Positions 48,666 through 60,590 of a stretch of DNA of 64,000 nucleotides are shown here, piece by piece. The position numbers were made by a program, and so were the translations under genes. Position 1 is the first letter of the stretch. Each line of letters starts with the position of its first letter. Source of the stretch: Papio anubis (taxonomy: Eukaryota > Chordata > Mammalia > Primates > Cercopithecidae); assembly GCF_008728515.1 (NCBI RefSeq), contig NC_044996.1:131038923-131102922 (forward strand). Direction: 5' to 3'. Below the pieces are notes generated by a model. The model did no database searches and had not been told where the DNA came from. It saw nothing but the letters and a program-made list of their open reading frames with translations.

Positions 48666-51600
48666 ATAAATTGTGACACAGCCAGTGATTTTTGATGTTC
48701 AAAAATCTTCATCAATATTGTCTCTGAACGAAACTATCATATATGTTTCCCTTTGTTACTCCCAGCCTTTCCTTTCAATAACCTTTTTCCCCTATTGTCT
48801 TGTTTTATAATGCCTTGCACCATCAATATTCTTCCACAGTGCCAGACTACAACCAAATACTCTCATTCAAATTATGGAGTAAAAGACTAATTGGGCTTAC
48901 TGTCATTTCCATCAAGTGGTTTTAATATGAAATAAAATCTTTAATCCAAGAACAGAAGCAACAGTGCTGTAATTTTAGCCATTATAATAGCAAGCTAGGT
49001 TAGAATAGTTATTGGGCAAGGGATTTCTTTCAAGGGCTTGGGTACTATTGAAATCAGGCCACGTGCATGTTACTGCACTTAAAGTAAGAGTGACACTGAC
49101 TCTAATCTGCCACCATGGACCATACTACCCAAGAGAGGCGCTCCCTTGAGCTTTACCTCTCTAGAAGTGCTTAACAATTACCCTTTTGAATTGGAAATAC
49201 ACGTCATGATCAGCATTCAAGAAGCACACAGAGAAAAGTAACTTTTCTTCCTACCCCTGTCTCCCTGGCATCCAGTCACCTTTCTTAGAAGCACCTGATA
49301 TTTCCACTCTCTTGTGTATCTTTTAGGGACATTCTATTGCATATATAAACACAACATTTGTGCATATATATAGACATACTAATATATACATAGTCCCCCA
49401 TGCTGTATGTACTTTGCAAGGTAATTTTATAATAATTTATCCTAAAATAAATCTATTCTTCCTTTCCTTCTTTCTATTCTCCCTTAGTTGTCCTTGAATT
49501 TCTTCAATGAATGGTTCTCACTGATAACTATAGCCTATATATTTAGCCAAGAGTAATTTCCCTAATGAGAGTGTCAACTGTCTCGAAATTGGGCTTAGTT
49601 CTAGGCCATTTTAAAATGACTGCTTTCATAATTAAAAGATAATGTCTCAAAAAATCATATGCTGTATTATTATCGTTTTAAAAGTTTTATAATTGACAAC
49701 TCTGACTCATACTTGACATTTGTAGACACCTGAAAACTCTTTTTCTGTATACTTTTTAACAATTACTCTCATATGTTTCAATGTGGGTTTAGTACCATTA
49801 GGGCTTTTTTTCATCTCAGCCATTAAAGAGTGATTTACCTCAGGCCTCTTGATTAATTAAGGGAGACCTAGAATTAAGGGAGGATACGAATTCTTCTGTG
49901 AGGACGGTAACTGTCAAGCAGATAATCCAGATAATTCCATAATCACTTCCAAGGTGATTTATAATTGGGCCAATTACTGTCTGTATTTCCTAATAAAACT
50001 ACAATGTCAGCATGACCATGAAGTTACTTTTTCAGGTGCCTGGAGGCTTTGCTACTTTCTGCACTCAGGCACAATGCTTCTGATACTTGCAAGCATTTTG
50101 GTCTTCTTTCTCAGGTTCCATAGTAATGTCTGATGCCCACCAGGCTGATCAAAGAAATGGCGATGCTGGGGTTGCATTATCACTAACTGAAAGAAGCACC
50201 CTTTCCAAGTGTCCCCGCTGGACGCTTGTGCTCAAGCACCTTCTATAGGGATTGGTATTCACAACATTTGAACTTTAGCTCCACTTGGCTACAGACATGA
50301 TCATTTTCAAGGGGCAAAATCTGAAGACCTCTGGTTTCATGGAAGCGGATCTATGATACTTGAAACACCTCTTGAGCTGCTAGCTCTTTGGAAATTGCAG
50401 AAAAACATATTTCAGGCAAATGTAGGTTTTAATGTCACACATTACACTTTCCAACTTAGGTCTCTAGATGTGGGAAAAAATAGTGTGCATGGCAGGCACA
50501 AAGAAGTGGAATGAATAATTATCTCCTGGCATTATCTACTCTAGATTCTATCCCAAAAAGAATGTTTTAGTGAAATGTATTTATTCACATTGGGATGAAA
50601 ACTAGGATGTAACGCTAAGTTAATTTTATTTTCAAAGAAAATTTCATTAAAATACATAAAGGCTTTGTTTGAAAAAGAAAGAAACAGAACTAATGCATTT
50701 TGCCCAGATTTGAACATTTCATTAAAAGCCTAATGTTTAAAGTGCATTTTCAAGATACAATAATGCTGACAGAAGAATATCTGATAGGATGATGGAATAA
50801 CACCATGATAAATCAACTGAAAATGAGACAAATCACCTAAGTGGGGAAAGAGGCTCATCTCTTGATATAGAATCAACATTTACCATGGTTTCAGAACCAG
50901 GTAATTGTGAATGGATGTAGCTTGTGTTTTTATCTGAATTGAGGATTTTCACTGAATGTATGTTTTGACAAGATCTGAAACAGGTCTCTATGGATCTTAT
51001 AGATAAAATTCAATTGACAACTCTGACTCATGACTTTGTTTATACACTTGTGCTTCAACACATCAGAAAAGCTGTTTTTTTCCCCTGTAGTTTCTAAGAA
51101 TATCTCTCAATTACAGAGTCTAAGTCTGAATCATTTCTGGTAGTTATCTTTTCTAGCTTACATCCATTTTTCCTTCTTATATATATGCCCATTATGACAT
51201 CTTTCAAAGCCCATCAGGGATATGGAATAGACATGCAATATTTTACTGACTTAAAAGTATACAGGAAAAATTGTTTCCAATAAGAAAAATTATACGTATG
51301 CATTTCTTTTGCCCTTGCCAATGCAGGGTAGCAAGGTAAACAGAGAAATATGCTAATATTTAATAAGAATTCTAGAATAACCATTCTGTTTACCTCAGTG
51401 GCCCATATTTGGCTCTTGATTTTATTCTGGTGGTCAAATTTTGCCCTTCTATCTTCTTATCAGTCACCGTTATTTTAATTGTCAACATCATCATCAGTAT
51501 CATGTTTATAGCTATCACAGACAATTGCTTTTTCACAGTTACAGGGAGACTGTCACTATTCTATATGCAATCACATTTCCTAATCTCTTTCATTTCTACT

Positions 51601-54168
51601 GACTATATTAAATTCCTCATTGATACATTACTAATCAACTATGGTAAGTATTATAGTGTTTATCTAAGCCTCCTCCTTGTTACAAGTTCCCTATTTTCTC
51701 TGTCTTCTCTTTCCTTCTCTTCACCTCAGCTAAGATCATCTTTGCTTGCCACTATGACTACTGGTTGGTCTCTCAAAAGTTACCACCCTCACATTCTACA
51801 ACAACAACTAGTTGGAAGCACTAATCTTCATAATTGATCTACCTTTTCCTCTCTGTCTTTGTTCTAATTTCCTTATCCTGGAGAAAAGGATAACTTATTT
51901 TCCCTACACTACCAATATTTTATGTGTGTATGTATATATAAAATAAGGTACTTCCCTGCCCTCTCAGATGTGGTGTGGGAGTGGATTGATAAAATATAAA
52001 TATGTAGAAGGATATTAGACATTTAAAATTCCATGGGAACTTCAAGAAAAAATTATTTTAGTCTAAAATAATGGGGAGTGTTTTAAATCCAGGAATAACC
52101 AAGCTCCCCCAAATGAAGAGAACTTTGGGAGATGTCAGATAATTGATCTGATATAAATGGTCTATGTAAATAAATTTTATGAAGAGGTAGCAGTGTTCAT
52201 TGAAGTGAAGAGTTAAAGGGAGAGGGAGATAAAACTCAATGAAGCCCACTAACGTTAGAGTCTTCTGTGATATCCGCCCCATTTCTTTTTTATAAGTCTT
52301 CCTGTACTTAGACTTTTAAGTAGTAGATACATCGAAAAAAAAACGTGGCCACACTTTGCTGAACCTGACATTCTCCTCATTTATTTATCCTTTGGAACCA
52401 TGATAGATATCATTTCCCAAAGGTGATATCCCCAGAAGAACCAGGAAAAAATTGGATGTGGAAACGATGGCTCATTCTTATGTGGTCACTTAAAGTAGCA
52501 ATGTCAACATGCGTGTTTGTTTTATTACCCTTTGCACTTTCCTGCCCTTTTGAAAAAGTATTTCTAGAAAGAAATGAATAACAGCTATGAAACAAGATGC
52601 TCGTAAACGTGAAACAATTTTCCATCTCTGAACCTTCTCTATAAAGCTTTCCATGAATATCTTAATAGGAAATTATCTTTCCATTTCTTGGAATCCTGTA
52701 GCAATTTACCTATATTTCCTAATGATATTTTCCTATTTCTATCTAATAGTAAAAGTATGCATGTAACATCTCCTCCCTCCACTAAAATTTTTGATAGAAG
52801 CACCTAAACTGTTTCATCTCCCAATTTTACAAAGCACCCAACAGTTAGTATTCTGCAGATAATCCAGACTCAAAAGTTGTTGAGTGGCTTAGTGGATAAA
52901 TATATGAATGAGCAATCCCATTGAAAGCTGGTTCTCAGTTTGTTATTCACAAGATTTTATTTCAAATACTGACTTCCAAAGCAATGACCACAAAATTAAG
53001 AAATGGGATGAACATGAAGATTTTTTTTTTCAGAAAAACTTCTCTGAATGTAGTTCAGTTGTCTCTCTTGGAGATACTTAAAAAATATTGTTTCGCCAAA
53101 ATTCTGACATATTTCTTTATAAAATATGCCCATAGCTGGGTATACTCAGAGGTGTAACATTTAAAGAAGAAATGAATTTAAAATTTAGTTTTCATGCTTA
53201 TATTTGCCAATAATACAAATTAATCAATACTGAAGAAAAGTGTGCCATTAAATTGCCAATAAACAAAAGTAAGCAATGCATGAATTGCTATATAATATCC
53301 AGAACATTATAGGTTTCTCCTTTTACAAAATGTTATAAACACTTCACAATGCATTATGTTAAATTTCATTACAAGAAAAAGACAACATCACTTAAACTAT
53401 GTATTTAAAAATTAAAGCATCAACATGATTCAATTATTAATAATTGATTCTTATTCTTTTTTTCTGATTCAGAATAAAAATAAACTAAATATATTTAAAA
53501 AGCATTTCTGCAGACTATTAACTACATTTTTGTAATGTTCAACAAATAAAAACAAAAAACATTGGTTTGCTTCTAATTGAACAAAGAAAGTATCCACCAT
53601 CTTTGACATGTGCACTTTACAATTCTGTGATCTCTGTTGATTTCAAATAAACAATTTCAAATAAACAATGAGAATACTTAAACAAAAGGGAACAAAAAAT
53701 TAGAACCTCTTCTTACAAAGTCTAAAAATTAAAGAGGCCTGAAAGTATGTAAAGTGGCATATTTTATAGAGATTTAAACTCTACTTTGATGTAGGTATTT
53801 AAAATCAAAACCAAGTATTTTGGAGTAACCATTGAAACCTGCATGCATCCTGGTAGATATTCAAGCAAGTCAAGTCTGTCACTTGCTCTTGTATTCACTT
53901 TCAGCCACATTCCCACTTACGAAAAAATAGGGACTATGGCCATAATTTATGACACTAGTTTTATTCGTGAAATAGAACACAAACTAGGAAAGTTTTCAAA
54001 TGTGGGAAGTGACAGGTAAAATGAAAATATCAGTAACTAGTGCAAAATAACAGCAAAATGAACACTATACTTGTCATTTTAATTAAAAGCTCTGAAAATG
54101 TTTTTCAGTTAACTATTCAAACATCTAGAAGATTTCTCAAAGGCTTAATGTAAGTTTAAGTGGAACCT
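48666..54168. other. GLRA2 intron 2, AT-rich unique sequence near exon 2
   Basis: No repeat or gene recognised. A 142-codon plus-strand frame (51409-51837) lacks any family signature. Confidence 0.4.
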
Positions 54169-54170
54169 AC

Positions 54171-54304
54171 CTTTAAAATTTGGCCTGATTCTTGCATCAT
54201 ATCCTGATGTCCTTCCCATTAACTTGTCCAAGAAATCTGAAGGAGATAGGGTCTGTGAAGGTTGTTTTCCAGACCTGGAGTCATGGTCTTTGCAGAAAGC
54301 CGTC
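54171..54304 (-). CDS. GLRA2: GLRA2 exon 2: mature N-terminus of the extracellular domain
   Basis: A 134-nt exon that completes Arg23 and encodes residues 24-67 plus the first base of Gly68. The peptide starts TAFCKDHDSRSGKQPSQ and includes SPSDFLDKLMGRTSGYDA, then RIRPNFKG at the end. The segment SDFLDKLMGRTSGYDARIRPNF is shared by GlyR alpha subunits and forms the N-terminal helix region and the start of the beta-sandwich. The signal cleavage site is expected just after Cys27. The acceptor AG is at 54306-54305; its upstream tract is pyrimidine-poor, so the 3' splice site looks weak. The donor reads AAAG|GTAGGT, with GT at 54170-54169. The final G can join either exon 3A (G|GT) or exon 3B (G|GG), giving Gly in both cases. 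Confidence 0.95.
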
Positions 54305-54306
54305 CT

Positions 54307-56400
54307 AAACACATCATTAACTCTTTTAGCAACAATTTCATTTGCATCCCTTAAGAACTAATGCTCACTGCATTTTTAACATTACATTTTGGTAAAGATA
54401 TTTGATATGTTAGTATGAAGAAAACTAGAAAAATCCAAACTCTTTGGCCAACTTCTGAACTTGTACATGTTCTAAAGTTAACTTTAAATGATGAGAACTA
54501 TAAATCCTGAGTCACGTCTCTCAAGTTTCCAAACTTTAACCATAAGATGTTTGAGAACAGACAATGTAGTTTTAGGTTGTAGATTTTATGTATATATAGT
54601 TAAAACTATTCAGAAAAATGAGATGTTTTTTCAATTCATGTGATTGTCTTAAAATCATTTCTATCTGACTTAAAAAATTGTTTCAGCATTTCAGCCCTAA
54701 ATATAAGTCCTCTACCTTTTATAAGAAATATACAATAAGATGGGCAGAACAAACTTATTATTTCATTGCTTATTTTCCCATCTGCTAGTTCTAATCCAAC
54801 TATCAACTATTAATATTTTTCAATGTGATATCTAAAAGAGAACCTTCATTTGGACATTTCATTTCATTTTAAAATAGGTCAACAGTGAGCATGTATGTGA
54901 CTTCTATTATTTTATCAGTTATTTATATATAAGCATTTAAATTGTTGGCTCTCTAAAAAATATTAATGAAAACACACTTCTAAATCATTTTGACTTTTTA
55001 TCACCAAAACACTGAAAGTTGGTTAAAAATTTCTCAGATTTTCATTTTCCTGTTAAAAGTAATAAAGAGCTTATTACACACAGCGTATTTGCTTGGTAGC
55101 AAAATTAATTATTTCACAATGCATAGTGGTTAACTGAAATTTCTTCCCTAAACTATATATTTTATAAGCTTTGTTTTCAATAGTTTAATAAATAGTGTCT
55201 TATGAATTCTATCACTAAGAAAATACCACATTCTTGCCAGTTTTTCAAAGAAGGGGTATTCAAAATAAGTGCAAAGATGATATAAATATTTTGTAGGAGT
55301 TAAAAATTGATATGATCATGCATAAATACTCACATTCTCATATGCAGAATCATCTGATTAATCAAGTATTATTTGATTATGATGGTGGTGGTGGTGAGGA
55401 TGATGATGATGATGATGATGATGATTCTAATAAAAACCAGCCTATATTTTTTCTTAATCATAGTAGGAGGTGTAAACCTGAAAGGAACATAGTGGGTTTT
55501 CCCGGTATTCATAGCATTATTACTATGTGTTCCATTTATCTTGGTTCTGTGAAAAAATGCCATAAAATTTAATGAAAATTAAATTTAGAGTCCTATACTT
55601 TGTTGTAAGAGCATCTCCTGTCTCTGCTGAGTCTTTTACTCTCTGTCATTAGATGACTATATTACTTACTGGTAATGATTTGATATTTTGAGGTATCAAT
55701 TGATTTGATAACTATTCGCAAACTGTGTAGAAAATGCAAGCATGAAAATAGTAATTTCTCACTTTAATTATGCATACTCCACTTCTCATACGTACATAAA
55801 TACAATTATGTCATATTAATTAAATTTTGGTAGGCAATCAATTTCCAAACAGATTGAATAGTAGAATATAGTAGTAAAAAGAAATTTTTGATATTTCAAG
55901 AAAATTCCTAAATTGTAATCCTCATAGTATGCTTCCAGTTTCTGAAATATAATAGAAGTCTCAAGTTGGCTGAGAATTAGGGATCTTTTATATTTTATCT
56001 AAAATGAGCATGCTCCTGCCAAATTAATATAATCATCTTATATGAAAAACACTGCACCCAATATCCCTTTAAATTACTTTCAGAAAAATTTGAAAGCAAA
56101 AATATCACCCTTATATAGAAATGTAAAGAGCATGCAACTCATCAGACTACCTTAATATCACATTGGCTGTGAAAATGTGTGTTGAATTGCATAGAGTGCG
56201 GCTATGCATCATAAAACTTGCTTTTGTGAAAATTTACCACCCTCCCACTATTATTAGGCTCTTAAAATGAACAAAAGATATATAACTTTCCTCTATAAAA
56301 TTAAAATAATATAGTCCAGGGCACAGAGAAATACATAACAATTACATGACACATTCTCTTTTAAACAATTTAAATATCAACATGCAAAGTCGTTTCACCT
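54307..56400. other. GLRA2 intron 1
   Basis: AT-rich unique sequence holding one (GATGGTG/GAT)n microsatellite at 55378-55425. Confidence 0.5.
55378..55425. repeat. (GAT)n / (GGT)n microsatellite
   Basis: GGT units followed by about eight GAT units. Confidence 0.9.
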
Positions 56401-56402
56401 AC

Positions 56403-56470
56403 CTGAAGTGGTTTGTCTCTAAGAAAAATGCAAACAAGGCTGTCAAAATGTTCACTAGCTGCCGGTTCAT
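56403..56470 (-). CDS. GLRA2: GLRA2 coding exon 1: start codon and signal peptide
   Basis: Encodes the first 22 residues plus two bases of codon 23, beginning MNRQLVNILTALFAFFLETN. This is the hydrophobic signal peptide that directs the subunit into the ER; cleavage is expected after about residue 27, in exon 2. The ATG is at 56470-56468, with G at -3. No other ATG lies on this strand between 56618 and the start, so the start choice is firm. The donor reads CAG|GTAGGTG, with GT at 56402-56401. The codon is split AG|G and completes as Arg with exon 2. A strong acceptor-like pyrimidine tract ending in AG at 56620-56619 suggests that this exon also carries about 148 nt of 5' UTR and may be preceded by a non-coding exon. 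Confidence 0.93.
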
Positions 56471-56618
56471 TCCTGTTTCTGTGTTGCTTGTGGAAAATAT
56501 CCCGAAATGATTCCAGAAAGATGCTAGGACAAAGTATCTCTTTACTGTCCAGATTCAAAATTTGGCAGGAACCTAGTTTCCTTGAAAATCAAAAAGAGAT
56601 TTGGTTTTGTACAGTTTG
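56471..56618 (-). other. GLRA2: GLRA2 5' UTR part of coding exon 1
   Basis: 148 nt between a strong acceptor-like site (minus-strand tract CTTTTTCTTTTTTCTCAG, AG at 56620-56619) and the start codon. It contains no upstream ATG. If the acceptor is used, this is the 5' UTR portion of the second exon. If transcription starts near 56800 instead, it is internal 5' UTR. The sequence alone does not decide which. Confidence 0.6.
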
Positions 56619-56826
56619 CTGAGAAAAAAGAAAAAGTGCCAGTCCTGGGCATCATGGTCAGGTCAAACCGAGGCTTGGGACCATCAGCTAACCCAGAAAG
56701 ACAAAGCCTCAGAACTGATGAATCCCCCAGCTCCTTTTCCTGAATAATAAAAATGCTTCTACCTTAATCGCATCACCATGCAAAGGGAGTTGGTGACAAT
56801 GCCATGCTAGATAGCTGTGGCTTTTG

Positions 56827-56833
56827 TTTTATA
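56827..56833 (-). promoter_or_regulatory. possible TATA box for a downstream GLRA2 start
   Basis: The minus strand reads TATAAAA about 357 nt upstream of the ATG, which would place a start near 56800. In AT-rich sequence such a match is weak evidence. Confidence 0.25.
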
Positions 56834-57021
56834 TCTTTTCTGTTTAGCAAAGCCCTTTTTCTAGAAAATGTTTCCTATTAAAAAGAAGTTGCAAATGAGA
56901 GAGAAGAAAGGACTCTGCGCGCTGGAGTGGGTGGGGGAAAGAGAGAAAAATTGCTGAGATCCTGTGCTGGAATGAGGGCTATAGAAAGAGACGGAGACGT
57001 GATCTTACCCAGCCTATAAAT

Positions 57022-57041
57022 TTCAGCACTCGGACAGCTCC
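57022..57041 (+). promoter_or_regulatory. REST/NRSF (RE1)-like silencer site
   Basis: TTCAGCACTCGGACAGCTCC matches both halves of the 21-bp RE1 consensus (TTCAGCACC and GGACAGCGCC) but has one base fewer between the halves. REST represses neuronal genes in non-neuronal cells through such sites near promoters (established). Position at the GLRA2 5' end fits that role. The contracted spacing may weaken the site, or may be a lineage-specific or assembly deletion. Confidence 0.6.
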
Positions 57042-57078
57042 AAGCTCTGAAGTGCGCATGTTTCCTTTTTCAGTTGCT

Positions 57079-57088
57079 TGGGGCGGGG
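57079..57088 (+). promoter_or_regulatory. GC box (Sp1-like)
   Basis: GGGGCGGGGG, followed closely by CGGGG at 57091-57095, in the locally CpG-enriched GLRA2 5' region. Sp1-family boxes act in either orientation. Confidence 0.45.
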
Positions 57089-57254
57089 GTCGGGGAAAAG
57101 CATTCAAGAGGGGACGTGCCTGCTGTTCGAAGGCAAAGAGTAGCCATTCAGCGAGGGGGTACTGAAGGGGGTACGATGACAGCAAGAGGAGAACAGAGGT
57201 CTGGAGAGGGTGAGGGAAGTGGGGTCTGAGCTCCTGGAAATGCTAGCCTGTCGG

Positions 57255-57270
57255 TGGGTGGGCGGGACGG
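57255..57270 (+). promoter_or_regulatory. GC box / CACCC-type element
   Basis: GGGTGGGCGGGACGG includes a GGGCGGG core at 57260-57266, upstream of the candidate first exon on the minus strand. It is the most plausible upstream promoter element. Confidence 0.4.
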
Positions 57271-58261
57271 GAGTTTGAAGCAGAAAAGGGAATAAGGTTT
57301 AATCGTGGGAAAACGAAATTGAGGGAAACAGAGAACAGGATTCAGAGTACTGAAATTATAATAAGGGTGTGGACAGTTCACTCTTTGTAAGTGGAAGCCA
57401 GAGGCAAAAGAGGAGTCCTGTGCTGAAGAGAAGGAAACATTTCCTTGGCACAGAGAAGCCCGTGTGCAGAAAAAGGTTCATGAAGATCGATAATTTAATT
57501 TAGAAGTCCTTTATGCCTTCCTCGCCTTTTTAATGTTTTCATTTGATTTTAGCCGCCTATTCCCAAAGGATCTCTCTACCTCTCTACTAGGGAAAGCCCC
57601 TTCCAACTGAGCTTTCTTCAGTGGCTCAAAATCCTTGGGCATCCTCAAGTCACAGATTTGTAGAAAAGGAAATGAGACAATGGGCCGGCAGGGGGCAGTA
57701 GCAATCTTTTCTTGCCATGGTTAACGGTTAGAGCAGGGCTCCATGTTAGAAATGGAGCAAGGAAAAGTGCAACTGGGAGTTTAGTTCATCTGCCCATTCC
57801 AGATGTTAATCACTGGGAACAGTCATGTAATAAAGTGCATATGGTATTCTCCTAAATTGGCTAAAGGGACTGAAAATAATGAAGTTCATAAATCTGTACA
57901 AAAGTATGACAAGTAACCCTGCTATTTCAAATTAAAATTACAAATATTATTATTAATAAAAAAGAGGAAGGGTAGATAGTCCAATGTGGATAATTAGCAG
58001 CTTCTGGGAAGGGGGAATAAAAAAGCGCATGTCCTACTATAAGCTAGGAGAGTAACCTATTTTTTTGTGAAATATTCCTTGTTAGTCACCTATGCACTTT
58101 ACCGGAGGTCTTAATTTTAAAACAAAATAATATGATTTTTATTCCATAAATGACAAACTTTGGATCAGTTTAAATATCATAGTAGAGTAACAATGAATTC
58201 TATGTTTTTAAGAAGTAGATTCAGACAAAAAAGATGGCAAGTTCTTTTTACCTTTTAATGT
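57271..58261. other. upstream flank of GLRA2, unique sequence
   Basis: CpG content falls away past 57300. Nothing recognised. Confidence 0.4.
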
Positions 58262-58402
58262 TAATATAAATCACCAGAGGATCTTGCTGAAATGCAGATT
58301 ATGATCCAGTAAGTCTGGGGTGGGGCCTGAAATTCTGCATTTCTGAGAAGTTCCTAGCTGAAGTTGATGCTGCTTGTCCACAGATCACACTTTGAGTAGC
58401 AA
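58262..58402 (+). mobile_element. MER20-like hAT element
   Basis: Contains AAGTCTGGGGTGGGGCCTGA, GAAATTCTGCATTTCTGAGA and CACACTTTGAGTAGCAAG, typical of MER20. Confidence 0.8.
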
Positions 58403-58887
58403 GAGTCTATATGCCCTTTCATAAGATTTCTATCCCAGTAAGACAGTGAAAATATAGGAATCTCTTTTTAGATGAAATGCAGTGTGCCCAAGCATTCTAT
58501 TTACATACAAAATCAATTCTTCAAATGTGTTTTCTTAACTTTCAAAGCCTAGAGAAAATGATTCAATTTAAAAGAAAAACAGTATGGTGTAGTGTGAGAC
58601 ATCCCTGGACTGCAGCTTCAAATCTGTTCACTTCCAAATTCATCCACATGGAAACTCTAGACCTGATTTTATCCCTGCTGTCCTGACCCAAAAAAATATA
58701 TAAAATCAATTCCTGGAAATATTTCTTCAATTGGTTATACATGGAAAAATAGCACAAGATTTTTTTGTGTTCAAGATTATTTCCAAAACAAAATATAGGT
58801 ATAAAGATAGAAGAAAATGATTTCTGTCAAATTTGTTTAAGGTTGTAATGATGCTTAAAGTAATATAGTCTTTGTAAATAATTTCTT

Positions 58888-59186
58888 CCCCCCACCCCTG
58901 GCCTCCCGAGACGGAGTCTCACTCTGTCACCAGGTTGGAGTGCGGTGGCGTGATCTCAGCTCACTGCAACCTCCACCTCCTGGGTTCAAGCAATTCTCCT
59001 GCCTCAGCCTCCTGAGTAGCTGGGACTACAATCACGCACCACCATGCCCAGCTAATTTTTGCGTTTCTAATAGAGATGGGGTTTCACCATGTTGGCCAGA
59101 ATGGTCTTGATCTCTTGACCTTGTGATTTGCCTGCCTCGGCCTCCCATAGTGCTGGGATTACAGGCGTGAGTCACCATGCCCAGCC
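58888..59186 (-). mobile_element. Alu (AluS-like) with a G-rich instead of A-rich tail
   Basis: Antisense Alu (body 58908-59186) within a perfect 12-bp duplication AAATAATTTCTT (58876-58887 and 59187-59198). Between the body and the proximal duplication lies a C-rich 20-mer (58888-58907), not the expected T-run. Confidence 0.92.
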
Positions 59187-59299
59187 AAATAATTTCTTTT
59201 AACAAGAGTTGTGTTATTAACCAGGAATAGGATGAGTAAGGAAATCTGTGACAAAGGAGACTCTGGCCAGCAGCATGAAATCACAGCATTATATTATTG

Positions 59300-60590
59300 T
59301 AGAGTTGTAAGGGACATTAGAGAGGACCTAGTTTAGCCTCCTCATTTTACTTCTCAGCTCTCCTAAATTTGGATTCCAGCCCTATCAATCCACAGAAACA
59401 GCTCTCACTAAGTCTGCCAGTGAATTTCTTGTAACTAAGTCCAAAAGACATTTTTCTGTTCTCATCTTACTTGACATTTCCATGGTACCTAATGTCGTTG
59501 GCCTTTTCTTCCTCCTTGAAACACTTCCCTCTATTGACCCTGTGACACAGTGCACTCCTGGATTGCCTTCTGTTCTGTCTTCTTGGCAGGCATATCCTCT
59601 TCTACCTGGCCTATAAAAGTTGTATTTCCTAAAGGCTATATTCTAGGCTGTCTCCTCTTCTCGCACTACACTCGCTTAGAAAATATTACGGTAATATAAT
59701 TTCCATTATCATTTTATGCACATGACACAGAAATGTATATTTCTACCCAGACCTATACATCCAACTGCTTTCTAAACAATTCCTAATGGATGTCTCAAAA
59801 GCTCCTCAAACTCATGTCAACACCGAACTTCTGATAATTCCTCCAACTCCTACTCCTATTCTACTGTGTCTGTTTCATTGTTACCAACCAAAGGCCAAGG
59901 CATCATCTCCATCATCCACCATATCTAGTTCTTCACCAATCCCTATTGATTTTTTCTCCCAAATCTTCCCACTTCCCTCCATCTCAACCTCCATGACCCC
60001 AGTTGAGATATCTTTATCTCTTGCCTGTACTGCTGCAGCCATCCTCTAACTAATCTACCTGAACCAACAGCTGGTCTTCTATTACCTCATCCCGTATGCT
60101 GAAACCAGAGTGATTTGTTCAAAATCAGAATCTGATTATGTCACAGCCCCTGGTTAATACTATGACTCTCCATTGATATTTGTGTAGAGCAAGGAAACTA
60201 CTTAATGACCTAAAGGTTCCACATGGTCTGGCCCATGCCTACATTGTTCCTCATCTCATCCACTAACCATCTCATTTCTTCCCCTCTAGCCATATTGGTG
60301 TTTTTTCTTAGTCCCTAATGCTTACTGTATTGTTCATGAAGTATTCATGTCCCCCATCTTTGTCTGGTTAATACCACCCTATTTTTCAAATCTCTGGAAG
60401 ACCTTTCCTGACCTGCATTACTCTAACAACTCTATTACAGGCCTTCATAGTGCTCTCCAACTCTGACTCAAGGAGCTCATCATCATTGTATTTATACATG
60501 TGTATGACTGTTTGCTTATGTAGCAAGCTTTGCAATGGACAGAGACAGTACATGTTTTGGTCCACCATTATATCGCCATACATTCAATGA
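59300..60590 (+). mobile_element. L2 LINE fossil
   Basis: Long degenerate L2 in sense orientation: 'CTGTCTCCTCTTCTCGCACT', 'ATACATCCAACTGCTTTCTA', 'CAGAGTGATTTGTTCAAAAT' and 'CACATGGTCTGGCCCATGCC' follow the order of the L2 3' half. No intact frame. Confidence 0.65.

Larger units (their letters stand above)
57009..57200 (-). other. GLRA2: candidate GLRA2 non-coding first exon
   Basis: A good donor (GG|GTAAGA, GT at 57008-57007) faces the strong acceptor at 56620-56619. It lies inside the only CpG-richer stretch of the region, with a GC box at 57260-57266. I infer a non-coding exon ending at 57009; its 5' edge is a guess from promoter element positions. An alternative is that the exon is read through and the UTR is continuous. 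Confidence 0.45.

Noticed and set aside
51409..51837. 142-codon plus-strand frame rich in Ile/Leu/Ser
   Set aside because: Hydrophobic by AT-rich composition only. It opposes the host gene and matches no family I know.
57014..57019. TATAAA on the plus strand near the GLRA2 5' end
   Set aside because: Wrong strand for GLRA2, and no sign of a divergent transcript.
56979..57185. 68-codon minus-strand frame in the GLRA2 5' region
   Set aside because: It crosses the candidate donor site and resembles no protein. At most an upstream frame.
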